Assembly (NCBI GenBank): GCA_003577005.1
Contig: QEUW01000126.1
Span: forward strand, 1 to 17,596
DNA: 17,596 nt
Direction: 5' to 3'
Source: Chloroflexota bacterium
Lineage (GTDB): Bacteria > Chloroflexota > Anaerolineae > Caldilineales > Caldilineaceae
Position numbers and translations under genes: made by a program. Every line of letters begins with the position of its first letter. Position 1 is the stretch's first letter. The notes below the pieces were generated by a model that was not told the origin of the DNA, ran no database searches, and was given only the letters and a program-made list of their open reading frames with translations. This document shows positions 1 to 7,983 of the stretch, one piece after another.

Positions 1-447
1 CTCCGGATCGTCGCTATCGGCCAGCTCAATGTGCGCCAGTTCGAACCAATTGTCGCCATCATGGGTATAGAGCGCCAGAAGATGGGTTTGCAAGGGGTCA
101 TAGCTGCGCAGTCCGTAGGTGTAGGCCAGCCAGAGCCGTCGATCATCGAGCGGATTTTCCAGCGGGACAACTCGAACGCCTTCAAGACCACTCGTAGAGG
201 TGGCTGTTGTGCTGGTCGTAATGCCGAGGCTAGCGGTAACCAGCGCTTCCAGCTCAGCCGGGTCAGGCTCGACCCCAGTTGGCGGGGAGGTGGGTGTAGC
301 GGGAGCCACAGGGGTCGCTGTCGGCTCGGGTGTAGCGGTGGCGGGAGGTGCGGGGGTGCTGCCTGGCGTTGGTGTCGGCCTCGGGCATGCGGCCAGCAGC
401 ATAGCCACGACCAAAAGGATGACAAGACGAGAGTACGTGTAGACCAT
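1..447 (-). CDS. Lipoprotein with Thr/Pro-rich linker, C-terminus cut by window edge
   Basis: Reading the minus strand from an ATG at 447 gives 149 open codons that run off the left edge. The N-terminus has a short basic n-region, a hydrophobic stretch (about residues 8-20) and a lipobox LLAAC ending at Cys21, so it should be exported by Sec, lipidated and anchored on the outer face of the membrane. Residues 22-60 are a low-complexity Pro/Thr/Ala linker, a style common in Chloroflexota lipoproteins. The part after residue 65 (with LWLAYTYGLRSYDPL and NWFELAHIEL) looks like a globular beta-rich domain, but I do not recognise the family and give no function. A GAGGAG at 459-464 is the likely ribosome site, with a rather long 11-nt gap. 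The methyltransferase-like gene ends only 44 bp upstream on the same strand, so the two may be cotranscribed. Confidence 0.8.
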   Translation of the reverse strand, partial: MVYTYSRLVILLVVAMLLAACPRPTPTPGSTPAPPATATPEPTATPVAPATPTSPPTGVEPDPAELEALVTASLGITTSTTATSTSGLEGVRVVPLENPLDDRRLWLAYTYGLRSYDPLQTHLLALYTHDGDNWFELAHIELADSDDPE

Positions 448-491
448 GGGTGACAAGGCTCCTCGAATTGTTCAAGCTTAGAGCGCAGAAT

Positions 492-932
492 CTAGTAGAC
501 AAAGGGGATCAGCCGCTTGCGCTGCGCTTGATAGATTGCATATGCAGGAAACTTCTGTACAAGCAACCTCTCCTCATAGCGCAATTTGATCAGCAGGTCA
601 ACGAGCAAAATCAGCCAAAACATCAGCCGCCACTTTGAAAAAGCAGTGATGACAAGCGGCAGCGTCACCAACAACAGGGCGAGATACATGGGGTGGCGCA
701 CCCACCGGTACGGCCCCTGATGCACCAATCGTGCATCGTGTTTTACCTCTGGCGTAATGTTAAGATTATCCAGCCGCATCGCCGCCCCTGCCCAGACTCC
801 TATCCCACCTCCCAGGAGTTGTACCGCCAACCCGATGGGGTTGCGAGCCAGCCACGGCCCGGTCGCAGCGAGTGCCCCCAACATGGCAAACTGAACGGCA
901 ACTAGCGCCAAGGAATAGAGACGGCTCTGCAT
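492..932 (-). CDS. Isoprenylcysteine carboxyl methyltransferase family membrane protein
   Basis: A 146-residue protein with hydrophobic segments at about 5-25, 33-52, 82-97 and 101-116. It carries the ICMT/PEMT-type signature GPYRWVRHPMY (residues 73-83) followed by the conserved C-terminal pattern RYEERLL (118-124), FPAYAIY (128-134) and a terminal IP. Family members are integral-membrane, SAM-dependent methyltransferases; in bacteria their substrates are mostly unknown, so I do not assign one. The frame is open up to a start at 1043, but I chose the ATG at 932. The extra 37 residues would lie across a good promoter (940-968), are not hydrophobic or family-like, and the membrane protein begins naturally at MQSRLYS. 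There is no clear Shine-Dalgarno sequence, which fits a leaderless message starting close to the ATG. The protein is short but near full length for bacterial family members. Confidence 0.8.
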   Translation of the reverse strand: MQSRLYSLALVAVQFAMLGALAATGPWLARNPIGLAVQLLGGGIGVWAGAAMRLDNLNITPEVKHDARLVHQGPYRWVRHPMYLALLLVTLPLVITAFSKWRLMFWLILLVDLLIKLRYEERLLVQKFPAYAIYQAQRKRLIPFVY

Positions 933-939
933 CCCTACT

Positions 940-968
940 AGTATACCGGTCTGGTACTTTGTGCGCAA
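940..968 (-). promoter_or_regulatory. Sigma70-like promoter for the methyltransferase-like gene
   Basis: On the minus strand, TTGCGC (963-968) and TATACT (940-945) are separated by exactly 17 bp. Transcription would begin about 6-8 nt downstream, at or next to the ATG at 932, predicting a leaderless or nearly leaderless mRNA. This agrees with the lack of a ribosome binding site there. Confidence 0.6.
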
Positions 969-974
969 CCCTAC

Positions 975-1002
975 TTGCCCTTTTGCGCCAGTTGTGTACA
1001 AT
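975..1002 (+). promoter_or_regulatory. Sigma70-like promoter for the glutaredoxin gene
   Basis: On the plus strand, TTGCCC (975-980) and TACAAT (997-1002) are 16 bp apart. It lies back to back with the minus-strand promoter, the two -35 boxes being only 6 bp apart, so one regulator could affect both. The predicted leader to the glutaredoxin ATG at 1268 is about 260 nt and holds several palindromes. Confidence 0.5.
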
Positions 1003-1165
1003 GAGGGCTGTTTTGTTTCGACCAGTTCATTGGAGGCAGGCAATTGCCTGTTGTAGGTGTAGCCTTCCTACCACGCTTCAACCAGCAGTTTACAGGAGAA
1101 CATTCCACAGCACCTGACCCTCGTTGTTTTATACAGGGTTTCATACAGGGCAGCCTACTTTGACT

Positions 1166-1215
1166 AACTCACGTTTCGTAGGAAGGCGGCGCCGCCTTCC
1201 TACGAAACGTGAGTT
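1166..1215. repeat. 50-bp perfect palindrome (25-bp arms, no loop)
   Basis: The left arm 1166-1190 is the exact reverse complement of the right arm 1191-1215, with GGC|GCC at the centre. The arms contain the core TTTCGTAGG. It lies in the leader of the glutaredoxin gene, 37 bp before its ribosome site. The inverted repeat at 11317-11371 also has 25-bp arms and a TCGTAGG arm end, so the two probably belong to one family of intergenic palindromes. No T-tract follows on either strand, so it is not a typical intrinsic terminator. Confidence 0.9.
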
Positions 1216-1267
1216 TCAAGCTCTTATATTGTCGCGGCCCGCGAGCCAGACCGAGGAAGTTGAACGC

Positions 1268-1549
1268 ATGATGCACTCTGATCCGACCGGCAATTCTAAC
1301 GAAATCGTCATGTACACGACCGACTGGTGTGCCGATTGCTGGCGCGCCAAACAGGTCATGCAGTCGCTCAAAGTTTCTTATCAAGAGATCGACATCACCA
1401 CCGATGATGATGCGTTCGAGCGCGTGTTGCAACTCAACAACGGTAAGCGCAGCGTCCCAACGATTGTCTTTCCCGACGGCAGCGTGCTGACCGAGCCGAG
1501 CGCTCCTGTTCTGATGCAAAAATTGCAGCGGCTAGGCTGGCTGGCCTGA
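1268..1549 (+). CDS. Mycoredoxin-like glutaredoxin
   Basis: A 93-residue thioredoxin-fold protein, a normal glutaredoxin length. The N-terminal strand leads into MYTTDWCADC with the redox pair Cys21-x-x-Cys24; the cis-proline follows in RSVPTIVF (Val63-Pro64), then DGSVLTEPS. This pattern resembles the actinobacterial mycoredoxin/NrdH-like group more than classical GSH glutaredoxins with CPYC. Such proteins reduce disulfides or thiol adducts in the cytoplasm; which low-molecular-weight thiol serves this one cannot be seen. The frame is open from 1124, but I chose the ATG at 1268 because GAGGAAG (1253-1259) sits 8 nt before it, and a longer version would be encoded partly by the large palindrome. 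A second ATG follows directly at 1271. It is a single-gene unit, convergent with the large protease gene. Confidence 0.88.
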   Translation: MMHSDPTGNSNEIVMYTTDWCADCWRAKQVMQSLKVSYQEIDITTDDDAFERVLQLNNGKRSVPTIVFPDGSVLTEPSAPVLMQKLQRLGWLA

Positions 1550-1586
1550 ACTAAATTCGTAACCCAAACAAAAGACGCCCCGAAAT

Positions 1587-1642
1587 AGAGGATGAGCAAC
1601 GAGTGAAGAAGTAGCTCACTCATCACTCATCACTCGTCACCC
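1587..1642. repeat. Array of 7-bp repeats across the protease stop codon
   Basis: Eight in-phase heptamers can be laid out from 1587. The units from 1594 to 1614 begin with GA on the plus strand (for example GAGTGAA). At 1614/1615 the polarity flips, and the next units read GAGTGAG and twice GAGTGAT on the minus strand. The TGA stop of the S8 protease gene (1630-1632) lies inside the array. The polarity flip gives an imperfect hairpin in the convergent space between the glutaredoxin and protease genes. Confidence 0.65.
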
Positions 1643-4600
1643 GACAAACTCGTTTCCGGGCGCCCAAACGTGCGCACGACCGCTACCGGGTCGTTTACCT
1701 CCATTGTTATCAGCGGCAAGAGCAAATTACCGCTCAGGCGCGGCATCAGGATCAGGGGAAGGTGCCCGATCCGCACCGCGCGCAACGTTGCCGCCATCGA
1801 GAACCGGTCGTCCCAGTGGGTATCTACCACTTCCAGCGGAAAGACAAATTCCGTGCCATAGGGAGTTGTCGCTGGAATTTGCACCCAATACGTGATCTGT
1901 ACCACACTGCGCGCCAGCGCAAGACCCTGCCAGCGGACGATCCCATCGGTCAGTGTGCAACTGCCGGCGCTACACAAAAGCGAATCCTCTTCCACAAGAA
2001 CGCCCTGGGGGATCGTATGATGCAATGTTGCGTTGGCTGGCAACACCCCCTGATTCCGGACATAGAGCGCTACCATTGCTGCCCCGCCAGGTTCCAGAAA
2101 GGGCGGGCGCAGTTCGATGCCGGAGCCGCTCAGGTCAGAACGCCGCGCTAGAAAGGTCACGTGTTGTTCATAGCGGTTGCCAAATCCATCATCTAACGTC
2201 ACAACACTCGTGACCGGCGTCCGATCGGGCAGCGGCATAGTCAGACGCACGGCAAGGGTGAGGCTGACCGGCTGTTCGGCTTCTACAACAACCGACCACA
2301 GCACCCGGTCGCCGGTCACCTGGCACACCCCCACCTGGCAGACGAGCGAGCCACCGACATAGGTGGTTGCGGTCGGCACTGTCATGGCCAACACGGCGTT
2401 GGCGGGCACCAATCCGCTGTTGAGCAGCGTCACCTCGTAATGAGCCTCCTGATTGACCGTCGTCTCGCGACTAGACACAGCAACGGTCGAAGCACTCAAG
2501 TCTACCGGGTTGACCAACGTAGCAGCGCTCCGTTGCAGAACAGCGGATGGAGTGGTGATCGTCACCGTGTTTGTAATCCACTGGTTGATCCCTAGATCCG
2601 GCGAGTACATGACCTGGTAACTGACATCGGCTGTGACGCCAGAGGTGGTGCCCGGCACAAACAGCACAGCCAGACCATCGTGCAATGTGCGTGGCTGGCG
2701 GCAGGCGTAGGTTACACCCACTATGCCGCTGCTGTCCTCCAATCCAGTTGTCGACTCGCTCCCATTGAGCAGCCCCGCCGTACGCACCTGCACCTTGATC
2801 GTGCCATTCTCGTGCAAAATCGCCTGGAATTCTGAAACCTGGTCGGTATAGACCCAGAAGCTATGCGCACCCGACCACTGCACCACCAGTTGGCGATTGG
2901 GCGCTTCACCCAGGGTGATATAGCGCATTCCCCGAGTAATAACCAGGTCTGCCCAAACTGCGGCAATGATCGCACTGTTGCCAGCGAGACTCGGCAGGGG
3001 GCAATCGTTGCTGTAATCGCTGCCGCCCGCCGGGTCGAACGAAATAAAGCCATTGGTGCTCAAACAAAAGTCACGATAGGATTCGCCAAAAAAGGGAAAA
3101 TCAAAGCCGATGGGTAGATTGCACGTGTATTCCTCATCGTACCCGTATACCGGAATGCCCTGCGCTGTAATATCCAGCCAGGCATACTCTACCTGTGGCA
3201 GGCTGCCATTGCCATCAGAATCCCCCCAAACATAGGTCCACTCGTCAAGGGCCAGCGGTCGCGATGGCAGCACGCCTTGCCAATGAATTGCTCGTGTGTT
3301 CGGGTTATAGACCCCGGCTCCAAACGACGAGCGCAGTGTGCCTGGTACATACTCGACGCCGGCGGGCAGCGGGTTGAACAACGCAAGGGCGCCGCCAGCC
3401 GGATTGCTGCCTTGCAAATGAACCGTATAGGTCAGCACATCACCGCTCTTGGCGCGCGTCCGGTCAGCGGAGAGATAGGTGTCGCTAAAGTCCGGCGCCA
3501 GCAAGACACTCGTGGCCGTACGCGAAAAGGCTACACTTTCACCGGCATAAAAGTTTGCCACACTAGTAACAAGCGTACCATGCGCCCACTCATCGATTGC
3601 CAACTCGGTGCGATAGACCACTCGTGCCGGCGGCGCATTGGCCGGCAGGGAGCCGCTCCACTCAATCTGATGGAGATCTGCGTGGTAAACAGCGCCGAGC
3701 GGATTTTCGTCAAAACCGGCGAAGCGCAAGACCGCAGGGAGGTGGTCAACCAGCCGCACATCATCCAGCGCTGTTGGCCCGGAGACCAGCTCAAGCGTGA
3801 CGGTAACCGGCGCGCCAGGTGTGATGGCGGCACTGCTCAGGCGTTTGTCCGAGAGACAGAAAGAAGAGCCGACGCGCAACCCTTCCACCTGTCCGCCGGG
3901 CCACCCACCAACGGCAACGATGCGACCGCCAGCGTAGGCTGCGCCCATCCCGTACCGGTTGCTGTTGCGCATTGAGTCGATCCGTTGCCAACTGGCTGTG
4001 TTAGGGTCATACCGTTCGACGCTTCCCAACTGTGAGCGACGATTTCTCCCACCCATGACATAGAGCGCACCATCTGGGCCGGCGACGGCGGCAGCCGATT
4101 GACGCCCTTGCAGCAGTGGTGGTGCGCTACTCCAACGGTCGCTGGCTGGGTCATAGACCTCCACTGTGCGCGCTTCCCGCCACCCGCCTATGACATAGAT
4201 CTTGCCGGCTACTGTGGCGGCCGTTGCATAGAAGCGGCCGCCACCCGGCATACTCGCCCTGGCCCGCCAGCGATTGGTTGCCGGGTCATACTCCCAGGTG
4301 CGATCCGACTCGAGGCTGTCCTTGTCCAATCCACCAAAGAGATAGAGCTTCCCGCCCGCGGTTGCGGCTGTGGCGCCGGCAAGGGCGAGGGGTAACGGCG
4401 CCACCTGCGACCAACTCCCGTCCGTGGGGTCGAAGACAGAGACGGTGGTGAGCAAGTCTATACTATAACTGCTGTATGACAGGGTATTGCCCCCGGCCAC
4501 ATAGAGTTTTCCGCCCAGCGCAGCCACGGCCATGTTGGCAAGCGGTTGTGGCATGGGTTGCGCCCAACTCCATTCCCTGGTACAGGTATCATACCGCTCT

Positions 4601-7600
4601 ACACTGTTGAGCGGATAGCCAAAGAAGTCACGAGCGTTCCAGCCACCTACCGCATAGAGGGTGCGATCATCGAGTGCGGCTACGCCCAGTTGATAGCGCG
4701 GGCTGTTCAGCGGCTTTTCGCGCGCCCAGGGCATCACGGCTGTCGTCCGCAGTTCGATGCGCTGCGCCGCGCCGGGTTCATCCGCCGCAGAGACAGCCAG
4801 CACCGCCTGATCGGCGGCGCCGGCTACCACATCCGCCGGTGGAGTAACAACGATGGAGAGCGTAGCCGCCGCACAGGGAGGCAGGTGCAACTGCGGGTCA
4901 ACAGCAACCGTACCGGTGACGATGCGAGTTTGCCATTGGTTCGCCTCCAGCGCCAGGGCTACGGTCAGCGGTTCTCTGCCGGCGTTGGTAATCTGCACCT
5001 CGAAGTGCGCCGCTTCCCCTGCCGCAGCCTCAAGCGCCTGCCGCGGGGCCGAGAGCAGAAGCTTGCGCGATGGGCGCTGACCTTCTAGCCAGCGTAGGCT
5101 CCGCCCCAACAGGGCGGCAAAATCCGGGTTCTGTTCGGTGTGGCGCGGGCCAAGATTCTCGTAACCCGCGGCCAGAAAGAGGGCACGACCGGAACTGTCA
5201 CAGGGGTCAACGGCCAGGGCGGCGGCGGCGGACTGATTGTCATAGTGCAAAACGGGATATGCCGTGCCATTCCCTGGTTCAGCTCTGACCGCATCGGGAG
5301 AGAAACTAATGGCGCCATTTGAATGGCTATAGAGGCTGGCATTGGTCAAGGTGAGCTGGAGACCCTGGAGAAAGTCCAGCCCGCGCACGGTGTCCCCCTC
5401 GCCAGCAGCAACCGATTCCACCCCATCCGCATGGAAAAGGTCATCAAAGAAGGGAGAGCCATCAAAGATGCTGGCATCTTGTGCCGAATAGATCAGTCGC
5501 CCACCGTTTGCCACATACCCCTTCAGATTGCCGTCAGTGGTGGAATAGTAACACCCCCAGTAATAGGAACACCCGTTGTGCGCCCAGATCACAATATCGT
5601 AGGCAGACAGCGTGGCGGTCGAAGGAACACCATAGCCAAGCGAGCCATCCGCCAGCGTGGTTGTATCGGCAAAGGTCGTATATTGGATGGGCCACGTCTC
5701 ATAGCTGTAACGCTCCTGTTCGAGCGCCCTGCGGTAGAGTTCACCCAGCGGCCAGCCAAAGAACCATCCTCCCGCTGCATCGGCCTCCACCAGCAGGATC
5801 GAAGGCGCCGACTCCAGGTTGAAATGCTGTACAAGAGCCTCCCCGTTGATAGTCACCGCCGCTGTCAGGGTGCGGTGCCCTACTGCTGTCACTACCACGG
5901 TGTGCGAACCGGCGGGCAGATTAAGCGTATAGCTGCCATCGGCACTGGAACGGGTGGACTGTTCAGGTTGGCCGGCCACAGCGATCAGCGCATCCGCGAC
6001 CGCGCCATCGCTCCCCCGCACAATGCCGCTGAGCGGGGCCGCCGGCAGCGGAGCCAGCGCAAAGTCGGCTACCGAACTGCTACCGGCAAAGACCTCCTGC
6101 CCCGCAAAGGTTTTGCTCTGGTAGCCCCAGGCGCTGATCTCCACCTGGTAGGTGCCGGCAGGCACACTGGCCGAATAGACGCCGCTGGCATTGGTGACCG
6201 CAGAAAAACGGTGGCCGGCACTGTCGATGCCTACCATGGTTGCGGCGGCGATGGGTTGGCCGGTGGTTGCGTTACGCACCATACCGTAGAGATCGCCCGC
6301 GCTCAGCGCCCGCCTGACCGCGCCAAAGGCATCGATACGGCCATAGCCAAAATCGTTGTCCGGGCCAGGCTTGCCCAGGTCGCGAGCGCTGTAGACCATC
6401 AGGCGTTCGATCTCGTCTACCGTCAGGTCGCGCCGCCCATCGCGCAGATCGGCGGATACAAGCAGGGCTACCAGGCCGGCCACATGGGGCGCCGCCATCG
6501 ATGTACCCGAAGTAGTATAGTATTCTGTGCCAAAAACAGACGAATAGACATTCAGACCCGGTGCGCTCAATTCAGGCTTCTGTTCACCAGGGTAGAATGA
6601 AGGCCCGCGCCCGCTGAAATAGGCGATCTGGTCCTCACGGTCGGTAGCTCCCACGGTGATGGCCTCGGGCGCATTGCCCGGCGCACCGATGGAACCAGGT
6701 CCCGCATCCGGGTTGCCGGCGGCAAAGACGGGCGCAATCCCGGCGGCGCGCAGCCGTTGGATGGCCGGGCGCAGCAGGTCGTTCACCGGGTTGGCCGACC
6801 CCCACGAATTGTTGACGACATCGGGCGCCTTGCTGCAATCCGCACTGGCCCGTTCGCCGCTAAGGTCGGTGGGGCAGAGCAACCACTGGAACGCCTTGAG
6901 CGCACCAATATCATCACGAATACCACCGGGCATGGTGCTATAACAGATGCCAGGCAGCGCGATCCAGGTTGCGCCCGGCGCCATACCGATCTGGGTTCCC
7001 GGCGCGCCGCCGTCGCCCACCATCGTGCCCATCGTATGCGTGCCATGTGAAGAACAGACATAGGGCTGGGTGGAGAGACTGGGACCGAGGTTGCCATCTG
7101 GATAGAGGTTGCTGTCCGGCTCAAACCAGTTGTAGTTGTGTTCAAACCGGCCATCGGGCAGACGCCCGCGGTAACGCTCAACCAGGGCGGGGTGTTGCCA
7201 GTCTACGCCGGTATCAAAACCGGCGACGACCGCGCCTTCGCCGCGCACGCGCAGTTCGTACCAGACTCGGTCGGCGCCTACCCGTTCGATGTTCCAATTG
7301 GATGGCTGGAGCGCAGCCGTAGCGAGGTCGGCGTCGCCAGCCGGTGTGGTGATACCCGTCTCTTGCAGCGCCAACAGTGGATAATTGGCTACGATCCGCG
7401 CCACGTCGTCTTGCTGTGCCAGGGCAACAATCGTGGCCAGATCGCCTTCAACCGCCAATGTATTGACAATAAAGAACGGTTGATACCCTGTCACGCCTTG
7501 CACCATCATTTGGGCGTCGAGTATTCCACGGACCGCAGCTTGGGTGACCTCGGTATCGGCGATCAGAAGGTCGAGCAGCGCCGTACGCCGGTCGACGTGA

Positions 7601-7983
7601 CTGGCAAAGACACGTTGTTCGAGCGCAGCCAGATCAGGCTGGTGGCGTAGGTAGACAAGGAAGCGCGTGCGGTCGAGTGGCTGGTGCGGTTGTGGACCCA
7701 ATAAGGCTGCCATTCTGGGATTGGCCAGGTGCGTTGGCAGCAGGTCGCCGCGCAGTTCGGCCAGAATGCGCGGGTCAACCTTCACCTTGATGTCGAAGGG
7801 AAGCGCATCCCAGGCGCGCCAGTTGGCGTCGGCAGTCTGGCTGGCGGCTGGGGCAACCTGGCGCAGCCCTGTGCGCCCACTCGCCGCGCCCGTACGCGCA
7901 GCTATCTGGCCCGGTGGGGTGAGCGCCAGGTAGAGCACAACCAGGGAGAAGGTCGCCAACCCGTACCGTATCTTGTTCAACAT
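1630..7983 (-). CDS. Giant secreted S8 subtilisin-like protease with Kelch and DUF11-type repeats
   Basis: 2117 residues. Residues 1-30 form a signal peptide without a lipobox; about 100-205 look like an inhibitor I9-type prodomain. The S8 domain (about 225-540, bacillopeptidase-F-like) has the complete site: Asp257 (GFDTGVDW), His313 (SSHGTHTMGT), Asn424 (AAGNP) and Ser495 (SGTSMAAPH). Next come two carboxypeptidase-regulatory-like beta domains (about 564-645 and 652-722), a ThuA/amidotransferase-like alpha/beta domain (about 727-965), a beta domain, a six-bladed Kelch propeller (about 1084-1365) and four DUF11-like domains (to about 2070). One DUF11 domain is interrupted at about 1580-1780 by a nidogen-like domain (STNGFISF). 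The C-terminus has two LPLI motifs but no LPXTG. GGAG (7990-7993) lies 6 nt before the ATG. A surface protease is the clear role; its substrate is unknown. Domain limits are by eye. Confidence 0.93.
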   Translation of the reverse strand: MLNKIRYGLATFSLVVLYLALTPPGQIAARTGAASGRTGLRQVAPAASQTADANWRAWDALPFDIKVKVDPRILAELRGDLLPTHLANPRMAALLGPQPHQPLDRTRFLVYLRHQPDLAALEQRVFASHVDRRTALLDLLIADTEVTQAAVRGILDAQMMVQGVTGYQPFFIVNTLAVEGDLATIVALAQQDDVARIVANYPLLALQETGITTPAGDADLATAALQPSNWNIERVGADRVWYELRVRGEGAVVAGFDTGVDWQHPALVERYRGRLPDGRFEHNYNWFEPDSNLYPDGNLGPSLSTQPYVCSSHGTHTMGTMVGDGGAPGTQIGMAPGATWIALPGICYSTMPGGIRDDIGALKAFQWLLCPTDLSGERASADCSKAPDVVNNSWGSANPVNDLLRPAIQRLRAAGIAPVFAAGNPDAGPGSIGAPGNAPEAITVGATDREDQIAYFSGRGPSFYPGEQKPELSAPGLNVYSSVFGTEYYTTSGTSMAAPHVAGLVALLVSADLRDGRRDLTVDEIERLMVYSARDLGKPGPDNDFGYGRIDAFGAVRRALSAGDLYGMVRNATTGQPIAAATMVGIDSAGHRFSAVTNASGVYSASVPAGTYQVEISAWGYQSKTFAGQEVFAGSSSVADFALAPLPAAPLSGIVRGSDGAVADALIAVAGQPEQSTRSSADGSYTLNLPAGSHTVVVTAVGHRTLTAAVTINGEALVQHFNLESAPSILLVEADAAGGWFFGWPLGELYRRALEQERYSYETWPIQYTTFADTTTLADGSLGYGVPSTATLSAYDIVIWAHNGCSYYWGCYYSTTDGNLKGYVANGGRLIYSAQDASIFDGSPFFDDLFHADGVESVAAGEGDTVRGLDFLQGLQLTLTNASLYSHSNGAISFSPDAVRAEPGNGTAYPVLHYDNQSAAAALAVDPCDSSGRALFLAAGYENLGPRHTEQNPDFAALLGRSLRWLEGQRPSRKLLLSAPRQALEAAAGEAAHFEVQITNAGREPLTVALALEANQWQTRIVTGTVAVDPQLHLPPCAAATLSIVVTPPADVVAGAADQAVLAVSAADEPGAAQRIELRTTAVMPWAREKPLNSPRYQLGVAALDDRTLYAVGGWNARDFFGYPLNSVERYDTCTREWSWAQPMPQPLANMAVAALGGKLYVAGGNTLSYSSYSIDLLTTVSVFDPTDGSWSQVAPLPLALAGATAATAGGKLYLFGGLDKDSLESDRTWEYDPATNRWRARASMPGGGRFYATAATVAGKIYVIGGWREARTVEVYDPASDRWSSAPPLLQGRQSAAAVAGPDGALYVMGGRNRRSQLGSVERYDPNTASWQRIDSMRNSNRYGMGAAYAGGRIVAVGGWPGGQVEGLRVGSSFCLSDKRLSSAAITPGAPVTVTLELVSGPTALDDVRLVDHLPAVLRFAGFDENPLGAVYHADLHQIEWSGSLPANAPPARVVYRTELAIDEWAHGTLVTSVANFYAGESVAFSRTATSVLLAPDFSDTYLSADRTRAKSGDVLTYTVHLQGSNPAGGALALFNPLPAGVEYVPGTLRSSFGAGVYNPNTRAIHWQGVLPSRPLALDEWTYVWGDSDGNGSLPQVEYAWLDITAQGIPVYGYDEEYTCNLPIGFDFPFFGESYRDFCLSTNGFISFDPAGGSDYSNDCPLPSLAGNSAIIAAVWADLVITRGMRYITLGEAPNRQLVVQWSGAHSFWVYTDQVSEFQAILHENGTIKVQVRTAGLLNGSESTTGLEDSSGIVGVTYACRQPRTLHDGLAVLFVPGTTSGVTADVSYQVMYSPDLGINQWITNTVTITTPSAVLQRSAATLVNPVDLSASTVAVSSRETTVNQEAHYEVTLLNSGLVPANAVLAMTVPTATTYVGGSLVCQVGVCQVTGDRVLWSVVVEAEQPVSLTLAVRLTMPLPDRTPVTSVVTLDDGFGNRYEQHVTFLARRSDLSGSGIELRPPFLEPGGAAMVALYVRNQGVLPANATLHHTIPQGVLVEEDSLLCSAGSCTLTDGIVRWQGLALARSVVQITYWVQIPATTPYGTEFVFPLEVVDTHWDDRFSMAATLRAVRIGHLPLILMPRLSGNLLLPLITMEVNDPVAVVRTFGRPETSLSGDE

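Larger units (their letters stand above)
933..1267. other. 335-bp divergent intergenic region with long structured leader
   Basis: No convincing gene is present. The region holds two divergent promoters (940-968 and 975-1002), a 14-bp palindrome CAGGCAATTGCCTG (1037-1050), an imperfect hairpin at about 1050-1082 whose right arm shares the decamer GTAGGAAGGC (reverse strand) with the large palindrome, an 8-bp direct repeat ATACAGGG at 1131-1138 and 1143-1150, and the 50-bp palindrome at 1166-1215. The glutaredoxin ribosome site lies at 1253-1259. Confidence 0.6.

Noticed and set aside
31..453. 140-codon plus-strand frame at the left edge
   Set aside because: The opposite strand encodes a clear lipoprotein with lipobox and linker; the plus frame is Gly/Arg/Cys-rich low-complexity sequence typical of a shadow.
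933..1043. N-terminal extension of the methyltransferase-like protein to a start at 1043
   Set aside because: The extra codons overlap the minus-strand promoter at 940-968 and encode a polar stretch unlike the family.
1124..1267. N-terminal extension of the glutaredoxin to 1124
   Set aside because: It would translate the 50-bp palindrome, and the ATG at 1268 has a strong ribosome site at the right distance.
1587..1642. CRISPR-like array
   Set aside because: The units are only 7 bp with no spacers and there are no cas genes, so this is a simple tandem repeat.
3277..3975. 232-codon plus-strand frame, with several others of 100-180 codons opposite the protease
   Set aside because: All lie antisense to the Kelch and DUF11 part of the protease gene, show no family features and lack ribosome sites.
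5323..6600. 425-codon open frame on the plus strand
   Set aside because: It is antisense to the S8 protease gene, whose catalytic and regulatory domains are unmistakable in the opposite frame. Its protein has no recognisable motif and is the kind of long shadow frame expected in GC-rich coding DNA.
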